IMG/VR virus record: IMGVR_UViG_3300042923_001459 | Span: 44,592 to 108,591 of that record | Length of the DNA: 64,000 bases | Direction: 5' to 3' (one strand) | Source: a virus | In this document: in pieces, positions 47,871 to 55,376 of the stretch | Position numbering within the stretch: the stretch's first letter is position 1 | Layout: every line of letters begins with the position of its first letter | Notes under the pieces: generated by a model | The model's database searches: none | The model's input: only the letters and a program-made list of their open reading frames with translations | What the model was told of the DNA's origin: nothing | Program-made: the position numbers and the translations under genes

Positions 47871-48177
47871 TGTCTACCTCGAGAATTTGAGTGATTTTGA
47901 AACCATCTAATTGATCGTAGAGGATAACTGCTTCTCTACCAACCTTCAATTCTGAACCTGGAGTTATGTATCCAATGTAGTAATAATCAGACTCATCGTT
48001 TATCTTGCTCTTCAGTTTAACGTAGTCACCGGAGAACCCTTCAACCGTAAAGAAGGTATATGCATATTCTCTTCCATCTACCGGGATTGTAGCGATTTCA
48101 CAATCACAAGCTTGTGCAATGCCACTTCCAATTAATAGAGTTCCTGCAATAAGTAATGTTGAGATTATTTTTTTCAT
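47863..48177 (-). CDS. Exported hypothetical protein
   Basis: 104 residues with a clear signal peptide (MKKIISTLLIAGTLLIGSGI, cleavage likely after AQA). The mature part, about 80 residues, starts CDCE and is beta-rich. The Cys after the cleavage site is not in a lipobox. First gene of the 48218 unit. Confidence 0.85.
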   Translation of the reverse strand: MKKIISTLLIAGTLLIGSGIAQACDCEIATIPVDGREYAYTFFTVEGFSGDYVKLKSKINDESDYYYIGYITPGSELKVGREAVILYDQLDGFKITQILEVDND

Positions 48178-48217
48178 TTGATTGCCTCCAATGTATGTTT
48201 GATTACCTTATAGAATA

Positions 48218-48246
48218 ATTATATCACAACTTGTACCACTTGTAAA
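48218..48246 (-). promoter_or_regulatory. Promoter of the 48177-47147 operon
   Basis: TTTACA-17-TATAAT, TGTGA; drives four genes. Confidence 0.95.
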
Positions 48247-48278
48247 TTGTTTTTTAAAGAGAAGGTGTTACCCTTCTC

Positions 48279-48602
48279 TTACGCGAGAACTCCAACCTTA
48301 CCTTTAAGCATTTGTAGTTTTTTGGTTAGTTCAACAAACTCTTCCTTATTGTGTTCATCCAATGCAATGTCAATCAAATTCAAGATTGCACCTTCATCAA
48401 TGAGAAGGTTATCTTCTACTTTTTTCATTTGAGAAAATCTAAAACGACTAGTTAGACCAATAAGATTAGCATCGTCGGAATTTGCAATGTATATGTCCGC
48501 ACCATTTGCTTTCACACATTCCACCCAACCTTGGAACATTGCGCCTTCACTAGTTTTTCCGCTAACCCAATCTTCTTTTTCGAATGTTGTGTCAATTGTC
48601 AT
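48279..48602 (-). CDS. IDEAL-domain protein
   Basis: 107 residues. Residues 1-60 are a small barrel-like unit (DWVSGKTSEGAMFQGWVECV). Residues 70-100, AILNLIDIALDEHNKEEF then VELTKKLQML, match the IDEAL domain, a helical unit found in Bacillus proteins such as regulators and in Bacillus phages. Supports a Bacillus-type host. Confidence 0.75.
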   Translation of the reverse strand: MTIDTTFEKEDWVSGKTSEGAMFQGWVECVKANGADIYIANSDDANLIGLTSRFRFSQMKKVEDNLLIDEGAILNLIDIALDEHNKEEFVELTKKLQMLKGKVGVLA

Positions 48603-48641
48603 CGTTTTGTTCCTCCTTGTTTTGTATTACCTTATATATAT

Positions 48642-48670
48642 ATTATACCACATCCATCTGAGTTTGTAAA
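48642..48670 (-). promoter_or_regulatory. Promoter of 48279-48602
   Basis: TTTACA-17-TATAAT; extension TGTGG. Confidence 0.93.
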
Positions 48671-48707
48671 CTGTTTTTTTTAGATTGTTTTTCACAAAAA
48701 AAAGAGC

Positions 48708-49094
48708 TTACCCCATTGAAGGAGTAAACTCTTTGAAGTTAAGATTGAATACCTGGGATTGAGCTTCCTTAATCGTTCCTTGGAGGTTTCTGAATAAGTT
48801 TCTAACCCTGTAATTTTTACCAATGCGTTTGTAAATGAAACCGTGTTTTGTTTTCCAGCGGATGATTGTCCGCACCGCATCGGCACCATTATCTCTTACG
48901 TGGTTTGTTCTCATATCCAGAGAGGAGAAAATAATGATGTCCACCGATTTGTTCTTGGTTGAGATTCTGTAAATGCGTTCCCAGCTTTCATTTCCTTCCT
49001 CCAACCAAGCTTCCGTGATATCCTCCATCCAACCAAGTCCCATATTACGAAGTTCGTATTCAAATTGCTTTTTGCAAAATTGGTAATATTCCAT
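48708..49094 (-). CDS. Hypothetical protein
   Basis: 128 residues; helical start (QFCKKQFEYELRNMGLGWME), then RIYRISTKNKSVDIIIFSSL and a basic strand region. Unknown. Confidence 0.83.
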   Translation of the reverse strand: MEYYQFCKKQFEYELRNMGLGWMEDITEAWLEEGNESWERIYRISTKNKSVDIIIFSSLDMRTNHVRDNGADAVRTIIRWKTKHGFIYKRIGKNYRVRNLFRNLQGTIKEAQSQVFNLNFKEFTPSMG

Positions 49095-49141
49095 TGTTTA
49101 ATTCCTCCAATGTTTTTTAATTTGTATTACCTTATAGAATA

Positions 49142-49170
49142 ATTATATCACATACTACTATGTTTGTAAA
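49142..49170 (-). promoter_or_regulatory. Promoter of 48708-49094
   Basis: TTTACA-17-TATAAT, TGTGA. Confidence 0.95.
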
Positions 49171-49185
49171 CTGTTTTTTATAAGT

Positions 49186-49410
49186 TTATGCTTTTCTATT
49201 CACGAGGTCTACACTTTCCGGTGTAATACCAATAACGCTTGTGATTTGATCACAATTGATTGTACCGACAGAACCATCAGTGTCGATGTAATATCCATCT
49301 TCGGTTTTATCAACAATTAAACTTAACACGGGTAGCCAGCTTCTATCATAGGGTTGCCAAATGATTACATGCCCTTGTTGAAGATTTTCAATGTTCTGTT
49401 CTTTACTCAT
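49186..49410 (-). CDS. Small beta-rich hypothetical protein
   Basis: 74 residues from the ATG at 49408-49410; the upstream TTG overlaps the GGAGG. QGHVIIWQPYDRSWLPVLSL and DGYYIDTDGSVGTINCDQI are strand pairs. Confidence 0.82.
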   Translation of the reverse strand: MSKEQNIENLQQGHVIIWQPYDRSWLPVLSLIVDKTEDGYYIDTDGSVGTINCDQITSVIGITPESVDLVNRKA

Positions 49411-49454
49411 ACCTACCAACCTCCAGTGTTTAATTTGTATTACCTTATAGAATA

Positions 49455-49483
49455 ATTATATCACACATTGGAGTAGTTGTAAA
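49455..49483 (-). promoter_or_regulatory. Promoter of 49186-49410
   Basis: TTTACA-17-TATAAT, TGTGA. Confidence 0.95.
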
Positions 49484-49510
49484 CTGTTTTTTTACAAAAA
49501 AAAGCCCTCC

Positions 49511-49741
49511 TTAGTAGGAGAGCTCCATTTCCTTATTGATTGCTTGACGTAACTTGTGGTCCTCTAATCTCATCTTATTCGCAAGGTGTCTAGGGTTATT
49601 ATTGATGAAGTGGAATTGTTTCTTGAGCTTCTTAGAGGCTCTAAATTCTATCCAAAGGCTGCCATATTGATTTGCCCCAAAGATTACCCCAAATCCCATC
49701 ACCATTAGTTTAAGCAATTTGTAGTTTCCCTTTGTCTTCAT
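49511..49741 (-). CDS. Small basic protein with hydrophobic N-terminal segment
   Basis: 76 residues. LLKLMVMGFGVIFGANQYG (about 9-27) could insert in the membrane; the rest is basic and helical. GGGGAAATGGAAA upstream. Confidence 0.78.
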   Translation of the reverse strand: MKTKGNYKLLKLMVMGFGVIFGANQYGSLWIEFRASKKLKKQFHFINNNPRHLANKMRLEDHKLRQAINKEMELSY

Positions 49742-49777
49742 TTTCCATTTCCCCTTTCGTTATTACCTTATGAATTA

Positions 49778-49806
49778 ATTATATCACAAATAGAAGGGTT
49801 TGTAAA
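49778..49806 (-). promoter_or_regulatory. Promoter of 49511-49741
   Basis: TTTACA-17-TATAAT, TGTGA. Confidence 0.95.
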
Positions 49807-49840
49807 CTGTTTTTTAAAAAGAAAAGGCTAGGGTTTTCCC

Positions 49841-50305
49841 CTAGCCCATCATACTTTGTAATTGTTGTTGATATTCTTTTATCACTGTTTGAAATTTAAA
49901 TCCTGGGAACTTTTTCCATTCCAAAAGTAAAAATTTAAATGTTTCTACTTCTAGACTACCCTTAAGTACATTGCAATTTTGACATGCGCATGTTAAATTT
50001 TTAGGTGTTGATAGACCGCCTTGAGCTCTGGGTACGATATGATCGACAGTAGTACCAATTTCACCACAATATTTACAAATATTGTTATCTCTTTTAAGAA
50101 CAAATTTCTTTAAACTCATTTTGTCATAAATGAAAAAAACTACACCATCTCTATTTACAAATGCTGCCTCTTCTATTACATATTGATATGCTTTTTCAAT
50201 ATCAATTGAGTTAAACCAAATTCTGTCTTTTGTTCTTCCCATTGCTTTTACTACATTAGATTGAATCTTATCAAGTCTACTTAAAGATACTTTGATTGGC
50301 GTCAT
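49841..50305 (-). CDS. HNH endonuclease
   Basis: 154 residues from the ATG at 50303-50305 (GAGGGG 9 bases upstream). The HNH core is complete: CKYCG, DHIVPRAQGG, a PKNLTCACQNCN block with the second cysteine pair, then KGSLE. It is in a normal cassette with its own promoter; no flanking repeat suggests a mobile insertion. It may cut DNA as a homing-type or defence-related nuclease. Confidence 0.92.
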   Translation of the reverse strand: MTPIKVSLSRLDKIQSNVVKAMGRTKDRIWFNSIDIEKAYQYVIEEAAFVNRDGVVFFIYDKMSLKKFVLKRDNNICKYCGEIGTTVDHIVPRAQGGLSTPKNLTCACQNCNVLKGSLEVETFKFLLLEWKKFPGFKFQTVIKEYQQQLQSMMG

Positions 50306-50340
50306 TTTCAATTTCCCCTCTCGTATTACCTTATGAATTA

Positions 50341-50369
50341 ATTATATCACAAGTAAAAGGGTTTGTAAA
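50341..50369 (-). promoter_or_regulatory. Promoter of the HNH gene
   Basis: TTTACA-17-TATAAT, TGTGA. Confidence 0.95.
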
Positions 50370-50376
50370 CTGTTTT

Positions 50377-50475
50377 TTAATGTTTCTTAAAGCACTTTGG
50401 ACAGTATGTACCGCAAAACTTGATATTGCAAGACTTGCATAGTACTATGATTTCTTTTCTCATGATGCTTTTCAT
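50377..50475 (-). CDS. 32-residue zinc-ribbon microprotein
   Basis: ATG 50473-50475 after GGGAGGACACA. CKSC and CPKC pairs with CGTYC give a tight zinc ribbon in a very short basic protein. It has no promoter of its own and follows the terminator of 50512, so it depends on read-through. Confidence 0.75.
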   Translation of the reverse strand: MKSIMRKEIIVLCKSCNIKFCGTYCPKCFKKH

Positions 50476-50489
50476 TGTGTCCTCCCATG

Positions 50490-50520
50490 TTGTAAAATGA
50501 AAAACGCCGACTTAATAGTC
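50490..50520 (-). terminator. Terminator between 50512 and 50377
   Basis: CGCTGAC TATTAA GTCGGCG then TTTTT on the minus strand, one G-T pair. Confidence 0.8.
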
Positions 50521-50793
50521 AGCGCTTGCTACTACTTTGCTTACAAGAATCTTTGCATTTACTTTGAATTTCTTTACCTGCTTCTTATCTTCTTTGTAAA
50601 TGATGGTTGCTGCTTCAGTATTGAATGGTCCGTAGAAGAGAGTTATTTGACCATCTTCTTTGAACTTTGTGAGACCATTCTTTTCTGCTACTTTAATCAA
50701 CCGGTACAGACGTTCTCTTGCCTGTTCAGTTACCTCAGTACCATTCATTGCTACCAGTGCTTTAACCATTTTAATCATTGTTGTGAAATCCAT
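50512..50793 (-). CDS. Hypothetical basic protein
   Basis: 93 residues; helical first half (EQARERLYRLIKVAEKNG), beta and basic second half. Unknown. Confidence 0.83.
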   Translation of the reverse strand: MDFTTMIKMVKALVAMNGTEVTEQARERLYRLIKVAEKNGLTKFKEDGQITLFYGPFNTEAATIIYKEDKKQVKKFKVNAKILVSKVVASADY

Positions 50794-50842
50794 TTATCAT
50801 TTCCCCTTTTCGTTTTCCTAGTATGTATTACCTTATAGAGTA

Positions 50843-50871
50843 ATTATATCACAATTTGTATAGTTTGTAAA
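50843..50871 (-). promoter_or_regulatory. Promoter of 50512-50793
   Basis: TTTACA-17-TATAAT, TGTGA. Confidence 0.95.
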
Positions 50872-50878
50872 CTGTTTT

Positions 50879-51283
50879 TTAAAGATTGTTATCGTATCTT
50901 ACTCCAGTACCGGTAAAGTATCCAACACGTCCTTGGATAATCATCAATGGTATTTCTTTGAATTGCAATTTGCCAGTGTTGACCGCTTTTCCTTCAATTG
51001 GATGCAATGATGTAGTGATGTGCGGAGTTGAAGGATTCTTGTAGTACTTCATGAGTTCACTGTGGAACTCAACTTGAAAGCCTTGGTTAATATCATCATT
51101 GCCTTCTCCAAACACCATTACTTCAACGTATTCACCGATGATATCATCTGGGAGCAGTTCTTTGGGTTTGAATTCCAATGTAATATGCGGAAATTCAATT
51201 GTTCTATCTAGAGTTGGAGCAATTGCCTTTAGTTCATTATATGTACGTTCATCAAAGAATACACCTGTGTACACTGGTTTCAT
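50879..51283 (-). CDS. 2H phosphoesterase-like protein (possible anti-CBASS type)
   Basis: 134 residues with two HxT motifs: His33-Ile-Thr35 in FPHITLEF and His88-Ile-Thr90 in TPHITTSL, 55 residues apart. That pair is the catalytic signature of 2H phosphoesterases (RNA ligase/cyclic phosphodiesterase fold). Phage T4 Acb1, which destroys CBASS cyclic-nucleotide signals, belongs to this superfamily, but so do RNA-repair enzymes; the sequence alone does not decide. Adjacent to the upstream gene (TAG then ATG). Confidence 0.75.
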   Translation of the reverse strand: MKPVYTGVFFDERTYNELKAIAPTLDRTIEFPHITLEFKPKELLPDDIIGEYVEVMVFGEGNDDINQGFQVEFHSELMKYYKNPSTPHITTSLHPIEGKAVNTGKLQFKEIPLMIIQGRVGYFTGTGVRYDNNL

Positions 51284-51643
51284 CTAGTTGTCCTCCTCAG
51301 GGATTTCTAAGTATGTACTACTTTCATTGTAATTCCATCCTGCTTGCGCAAACAAATACCTAGCGGACTCTTTTGTAATTGGAGTTCCATTTCTTTTACA
51401 ACCACGCAACACTGTACGCGCAAATTTCCGTTCTTTTTCTTCTTCAGTTTCTTCCATTTGAGAAGCCTTTAATTCTTCCATACGTTCCATGATTTCCATT
51501 TCGAGTTGATCTGGGAATGTACGGAATTCTTGTGCTTTGCGAATGAGAATGATACGTTTTACCAAATTACCTTTTCCATTCTTACTGAATTCAATACACT
51601 CTCTAGCTATTTCATCAACGAATTTCTTCTTTTCATTTTTCAT
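51284..51643 (-). CDS. Hypothetical helical protein
   Basis: 119 residues, charged helices (QLEMEIMERMEELKASQMEE) with TPITKESARYLFAQAGWNYN near the end, a UBA-like small helical unit. First of two genes with the 2H protein. Confidence 0.8.
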   Translation of the reverse strand: MKNEKKKFVDEIARECIEFSKNGKGNLVKRIILIRKAQEFRTFPDQLEMEIMERMEELKASQMEETEEEKERKFARTVLRGCKRNGTPITKESARYLFAQAGWNYNESSTYLEIPEEDN

Positions 51644-51682
51644 AATTGAATCTCCTCTCGTTTTGGATTACCTTATAGATTA

Positions 51683-51711
51683 ATTATATCACAACATGCA
51701 CAAATTGTAAA
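51683..51711 (-). promoter_or_regulatory. Promoter of 51284 and 50879
   Basis: TTTACA-17-TATAAT, TGTGA. Confidence 0.95.
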
Positions 51712-51727
51712 CAGTTTTTTAACATGA

Positions 51728-51889
51728 AAAAACCATTCCCCTGCGAAAAGGAATGGTTTAAGGAAAACTGGAGAGAGTTGGCCAACCCTCATTAAAAGCT
51801 CCAACCTATGACCGCCGTATATGTTGCTTGCCAGTTGAAACTCTTAATGAGAGGAGGGACCGAAGTCCCTCGTAAGAGGAGAGGGTGGA
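51728..51889 (-). terminator. Structured 3' region of 51890 with terminator
   Basis: AAACCATTCC...GGAATGGTT then T6 (51729-51761) is the terminator. Between it and the stop are a CTCATTAA/TTAATGAG stem (51788/51844) and the hairpin GGGAC CGAA GTCCC (51858-51871). Longest 3' region in the cassette zone. Confidence 0.7.
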
Positions 51890-52447
51890 TTAAACCACCG
51901 CTTCCTCTTCAACTACTTCGGATTGCTCCTCGGATTCCTGAGTGTCCTCAGAAGCTGAAATTACTTCTTCCTCAACCGTTTGGGATTCACTGGACTCCTG
52001 TGCAGTTTCCTCTGTGGAGGAGGCTTCAGTAGTTGCTGTTTCCTCCTTCTTGGTCACCTTAGGAGCTTTTGCAACAAATTCGGACTTTTCGATTTTGAAG
52101 AAGTCCATGGTGATTAGAGTGCCTTGACGTTCACCAGTAGTTGGGTTAAGAAGGAATGCTTTCACTGCATCCTTTTTGGATGATGGACTAATCACTTCGC
52201 AGAACCGGCCAATCAAACCATCACCAGCAATTACCTTGACCACATCACCTTCAACATATGGGTTAGCACCTTCAACTTCAAACCATTTTGCTTTTGCACG
52301 GGAAACTTTACCGGATTTGAGGTCCTCAATTGCTGCATTTACTTTTTCAACCAATGCTTCCTTTTCAACACCTTCAACTTCGATATCGAATAAGCCAGCT
52401 ACCACGTTAAGAGCTTCATTGTTCATTTCCAAGGATACGTTTTTCAT
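51890..52447 (-). CDS. SAP-like plus SH3/KOW-like protein with acidic tail (family K, member 3)
   Basis: 185 residues. The helical unit (EVEGVEKEALVEKVNAAIED) and barrel (YVEGDVVKVIAGDGLIGRF, SSKKDAVKAFLLNPTTGERQ) match the shorter paralogs, then about 60 residues of Glu, Ser and Thr follow. The end of the barrel, ITMDFFKIEK, groups it with the 56522 paralog. Confidence 0.85.
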   Translation of the reverse strand: MKNVSLEMNNEALNVVAGLFDIEVEGVEKEALVEKVNAAIEDLKSGKVSRAKAKWFEVEGANPYVEGDVVKVIAGDGLIGRFCEVISPSSKKDAVKAFLLNPTTGERQGTLITMDFFKIEKSEFVAKAPKVTKKEETATTEASSTEETAQESSESQTVEEEVISASEDTQESEEQSEVVEEEAVV

Positions 52448-52502
52448 TTTAATTCCTCCATTTTGTTTTTAGTTTGTTTTTGTTTCCTTACCTTATAGAT
52501 TT

Positions 52503-52531
52503 ATTATATCATATCTTGATGTGTTTGTAAA
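52503..52531 (-). promoter_or_regulatory. Promoter of 51890-52447
   Basis: TTTACA-17-TATAAT; extension TATGA. Confidence 0.93.
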
Positions 52532-52539
52532 CTGTTTTT

Positions 52540-52752
52540 TTAAAGTTTTTTCAAAAAATCCAATGCCATTGATAATTCATCGCCAACCGATTCGTAATCG
52601 TGGGCGTCACCAAGACGATCCAGAGTTTCATCAGCCAATTCAGCTAATTTTTTATCATTACTACCTTTTGCATCCTCCAACGCAGTGTCAAGCGTTTGGG
52701 CTGCTGCTAGGAAATTTTCCAATGCTTGTTGCAATTGTTCCTTTTCTTCCAC
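52540..52752 (-). CDS. Small acidic helical protein
   Basis: 70 residues, two or three amphipathic helices (ALENFLAAAQTLDTALEDAK). Unknown. Confidence 0.82.
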   Translation of the reverse strand: MEEKEQLQQALENFLAAAQTLDTALEDAKGSNDKKLAELADETLDRLGDAHDYESVGDELSMALDFLKKL

Positions 52753-52792
52753 TTTGTTTTCCTCCTCTTAGTTTGTATTACCTTATAGATTT

Positions 52793-52821
52793 ATTATATC
52801 ACATTACCATGTCCTTGTAAA
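52793..52821 (-). promoter_or_regulatory. Promoter of 52540-52752
   Basis: TTTACA-17-TATAAT, TGTGA. Confidence 0.95.
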
Positions 52822-52841
52822 CTGTTTTTATTAATGTTTTT

Positions 52842-52915
52842 TCTGTTTCTCAGATGTCGCTGAGTGAATTAAAAAAGGTGAGGTAATATATAACCCCACC
52901 TTGATTCACCTGATT
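52842..52915. repeat. Intergenic element copy 5, divergent
   Basis: GGTG AGGTAATATATAACC CCACC at 52877-52900 replaces the usual core; flank TCAGATGTCGCTGAGTGAAT is nearly the same as copy 4. Confidence 0.6.
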
Positions 52916-52917
52916 TA

Positions 52918-53181
52918 TTACTGGCTCACTATGGTATTTACCCTACAGGATTGGTTACCGTTGCGATATGATACTGCTATTTCAAACTCAGCAATTCTAG
53001 TTTGGCCAAATGGTCCCTTAGCTGTAAGGATTTCGATGTAGATGAATTCATCCTTTGCTAATTTCTCGATGACTTCTGGTGCCTCATCGATTTGAACTTC
53101 AATCATATCCTTAGCAAATCTTACATCCACTGCAATATCAATTTCTTGGCCATCACGGTTTTTTGTTTTAACTTCGTACAT
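52918..53181 (-). CDS. Beta-rich hypothetical protein
   Basis: 87 residues of short strands and acidic turns (DIAVDVRFAKDMIEVQIDEA). Unknown. Its end abuts element 5, whose stem may act as its terminator. Confidence 0.82.
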   Translation of the reverse strand: MYEVKTKNRDGQEIDIAVDVRFAKDMIEVQIDEAPEVIEKLAKDEFIYIEILTAKGPFGQTRIAEFEIAVSYRNGNQSCRVNTIVSQ

Positions 53182-53218
53182 TTTGTTTCCTCCTTTGTTT
53201 GTATTACCTTATAGAATA

Positions 53219-53247
53219 ATTATATCACAAACTACTATGTTTGTAAA
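53219..53247 (-). promoter_or_regulatory. Promoter of 52918-53181
   Basis: TTTACA-17-TATAAT, TGTGA. Confidence 0.95.
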
Positions 53248-53290
53248 CTGTTTTTTAAAACAAAAAGGGAGGGATTTCTCCCTCCATGTC

Positions 53291-53602
53291 TTACCAAACT
53301 TGTGGTTTCCAACGAGTTTCAAACTCATCGCTAAGTTCGTATCCTTTTAGATTGGCGTATACGATAGGAGGAATTTCTCCTTCTCTATCACTTACGTAAA
53401 GGTAACCTTTCTTTACCAAGCTACCAACCACGCCTTTTGCTGACTTGATATCAATCTCTGTTTGATCGGCGATATCTCTAACTTCTATATCGGAAAAACT
53501 GTATTCCGCGTAATATCCATCCGTCATTAGGTAATTCATTACCTTTGCTTCCATTTCGGTCAGGATACCATCTTTTTGAGCTTGAGCAATTTTTTTCATC
53601 AT
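53291..53602 (-). CDS. Winged helix-turn-helix protein
   Basis: 103 residues. LTEMEAKVMNYLMTDGYYAE,  VRDIADQTEIDIKSAKGVVG and SLVKKGYLYVSDREGE fit helix-turn-helix plus wing of MarR/replication-initiator-like folds. Could be a transcriptional regulator of the cassette zone. Confidence 0.75.
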   Translation of the reverse strand: MMKKIAQAQKDGILTEMEAKVMNYLMTDGYYAEYSFSDIEVRDIADQTEIDIKSAKGVVGSLVKKGYLYVSDREGEIPPIVYANLKGYELSDEFETRWKPQVW

Positions 53603-53649
53603 TTTTGAATTCCTCCAGTGTTTTTTAATTTGTATTACCTTATAGAATA

Positions 53650-53678
53650 ATTATATCACAATATGTAGTGTTTGTAAA
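53650..53678 (-). promoter_or_regulatory. Promoter of 53291-53602
   Basis: TTTACA-17-TATAAT, TGTGA. Confidence 0.95.
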
Positions 53679-53712
53679 CGGATTTTTAAAAATTCCCACA
53701 AAAAAGGAGCCC

Positions 53713-53952
53713 TTAGGCTCCATTCCTCTTCATATAATCACTAATCAATTCAAATTGGTCTCTAATTGGCAGAGTGCCACCAGTGTACCCTTGGAGGTCT
53801 TGGATTTCAATAATGGCTATCCGGTCTAGGAGTAGTCCCACAGGAACCCTGTGATGTTCTACAATAACGTCCAAGAGATATTCCAAACTTTCATGTTTCA
53901 GTGCCTCACCAGTTTCAGTGATCAATACTGTGAAATTTCTAGCTACCTTCAC
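53713..53952 (-). CDS. Small hypothetical protein
   Basis: 79 residues; NFTVLITETGEALKHESLEY then VGLLLDRIAIIEIQDLQGYT. Unknown. GGAGGAGATAATG upstream. Confidence 0.82.
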   Translation of the reverse strand: MKVARNFTVLITETGEALKHESLEYLLDVIVEHHRVPVGLLLDRIAIIEIQDLQGYTGGTLPIRDQFELISDYMKRNGA

Positions 53953-53983
53953 ATTATCTCCTCCTTTATTACCTTATAGATTA

Positions 53984-54012
53984 ATTATATCACAATAGGA
54001 GGGATTTGTAAA
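53984..54012 (-). promoter_or_regulatory. Promoter of 53713-53952
   Basis: TTTACA-17-TATAAT, TGTGA. Confidence 0.95.
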
Positions 54013-54027
54013 CGGCTTTTTAAAAAT

Positions 54028-54105
54028 ACTTCTTTGATCTCAGATGACGTCTGGTGAACAAAGTTCTATGAGGTAAAGGATATATATTACTTGGTTCACA
54101 GAAAT
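54028..54105. repeat. Intergenic element copy 6
   Basis: Core GGTAAAGGATATATATTACT at 54072-54091; flank TCTCAGATGACGTCTGGTGA then ACAAAG. Confidence 0.7.
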
Positions 54106-54143
54106 CACACAATAAAAAGGCGGGTTGTTAGCCCGCCTACACT

Positions 54144-54593
54144 TTAGATTTCAACGAAATCAGGGTCCTCACCTGCGTCGCCATCCCAGCCACCGTTTAT
54201 TTGTACTTGTAAGGTGTGTTCTGCCGAGCCATCTGCGTCCTGTTCGCCACCAAATAGCGCGATATATTGGCATAAACCACTTGCGATATACTCGACAATG
54301 CTTTTAGCCTTTAATTCTGGGGTAGCACCTACTAACGAGTGTGCACCAATTTTATCGACCAACTCGGGGTCGAACTTGTCACTGAGCGCGGTAATACGTT
54401 GTTTATGTGCGGCAAGGTCTTCAGCGTCCATGGTTTGGTCAGTAGTGCAAATGTCGCCACTGTAAACCTCGTATGCATCCAGAATATAGCAGCTATACCG
54501 GTCATCGGTAAAAGTAGTGGCAATAAAATTTTCCAGCTTTTGTAGGTCAGCCTGCGAATTACTATTTACCCGTGCTAAGTAATATTTACTCAT
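54144..54593 (-). CDS. Hypothetical protein of atypical base composition
   Basis: 149 residues from the ATG at 54591-54593 (GGAGGCTGATATC upstream). It uses many GCG, GCC, GGC and CGC codons unlike its neighbours and is clearly more GC-rich, suggesting recent transfer. Contains ELVDKIGAHSLVGATPELKA and an acidic, Gly-rich end (NGGWDGDAGEDPDFVEI). Function unknown. Confidence 0.85.
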   Translation of the reverse strand: MSKYYLARVNSNSQADLQKLENFIATTFTDDRYSCYILDAYEVYSGDICTTDQTMDAEDLAAHKQRITALSDKFDPELVDKIGAHSLVGATPELKAKSIVEYIASGLCQYIALFGGEQDADGSAEHTLQVQINGGWDGDAGEDPDFVEI

Positions 54594-54635
54594 GATATCA
54601 GCCTCCGTGTTTTTATTTACTACCTTACATAAATA

Positions 54636-54664
54636 ATTATAACACAAAAAGTGGTTATTGTAAA
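54636..54664 (-). promoter_or_regulatory. Promoter of 54144-54593
   Basis: TTTACA-17-TATAAT; extension TGTGT. The promoter is of the local type although the gene's composition is not. Confidence 0.93.
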
Positions 54665-54715
54665 CGGCTTTTTAAAAAAACTTTGAATCACTTGGTGACA
54701 CCCTCTTAAAACATA

Positions 54716-54748
54716 GAAAAAGGGTAAGGTTATTATACCTTACCCCTT
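54716..54748 (-). terminator. Terminator of 54769-55173
   Basis: GGTAAGG TATAATAA CCTTACC stem then a T-rich minus strand. Confidence 0.8.
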
Positions 54749-54768
54749 GAGGGAGGGACCCTGGTGGA

Positions 54769-55173
54769 TTATACCACCATTAGGGTACCAGGTTGGGCCA
54801 GGACCGGAAGGTTAGGGATATATAATTCGATATCCTTTGCATCCACACCCACCAGAGTGTCCTGAGTGACACCAGTTTTTGGGTTATAAAGTTGACCTTT
54901 AAAAGCATCCACCTTGGCTGAGGGTTTCACGATTTTCACTTGGCGACCTTCTGCCCATCCACTCACTACATTTACGATATCACCTTCCTTGAAAGTGACT
55001 TCCTTGTTTTCGTACCATTTTCCACCTTTTTTCACCGGTGCTTTCATTTCGTCGATTTTTTCGTTGATTTGGTTAATTAAAACCTCGGCCTTTACTCCAA
55101 CAAATTTTAAATCCATTAATTTAGCGATTTCCTGTGCAACCTTGTAATTAGTGTCCATGGATAATTTTTTCAT
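54769..55173 (-). CDS. SAP-like plus SH3/KOW-like protein (family K, member 4)
   Basis: 134 residues from the ATG at 55171-55173 (the TTG at 55188 is part of TTGGAGGAATTAAAA). Very close to the 35209 paralog: VGVKAEVLINQINEKIDEM and FKEGDIVNVVSGWAEGRQVK. Confidence 0.87.
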   Translation of the reverse strand: MKKLSMDTNYKVAQEIAKLMDLKFVGVKAEVLINQINEKIDEMKAPVKKGGKWYENKEVTFKEGDIVNVVSGWAEGRQVKIVKPSAKVDAFKGQLYNPKTGVTQDTLVGVDAKDIELYIPNLPVLAQPGTLMVV

Positions 55174-55220
55174 TTTTAATTCCTCCAATGTGTTTTTAGT
55201 TTGTTTTACCTTATAAATTA

Positions 55221-55249
55221 ATTATATCACATTTATAAGGGTTTGTAAA
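55221..55249 (-). promoter_or_regulatory. Promoter of 54769-55173
   Basis: TTTACA-17-TATAAT, TGTGA. Confidence 0.95.
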
Positions 55250-55254
55250 TGGTT

Positions 55255-55314
55255 TTTTAAAAGTTTTTTTAATTTAATTTTGTGTGTGTTTTTATGTTTC
55301 CTCCTTATGAATTA
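55255..55314 (-). pseudogene. Empty cassette 1: promoter and ribosome site without a gene
   Basis: After promoter 55315 the sequence is AAGGAGGAAACATAAAAACAC and no reading frame follows; ATA stands where ATG would be. The next promoter begins within 60 bases. Remnant of a deleted gene. Confidence 0.65.
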
Positions 55315-55343
55315 ATTATATCACATACAATTGCCTTTGTAAA
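55315..55343 (-). promoter_or_regulatory. Orphan promoter of empty cassette 1
   Basis: TTTACA-17-TATAAT, TGTGA. Back-to-back with the plus-strand promoter at 55377. Confidence 0.9.
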
Positions 55344-55376
55344 CTGTTTTTTAAATAAAAAATTTTTAAAAATCCG

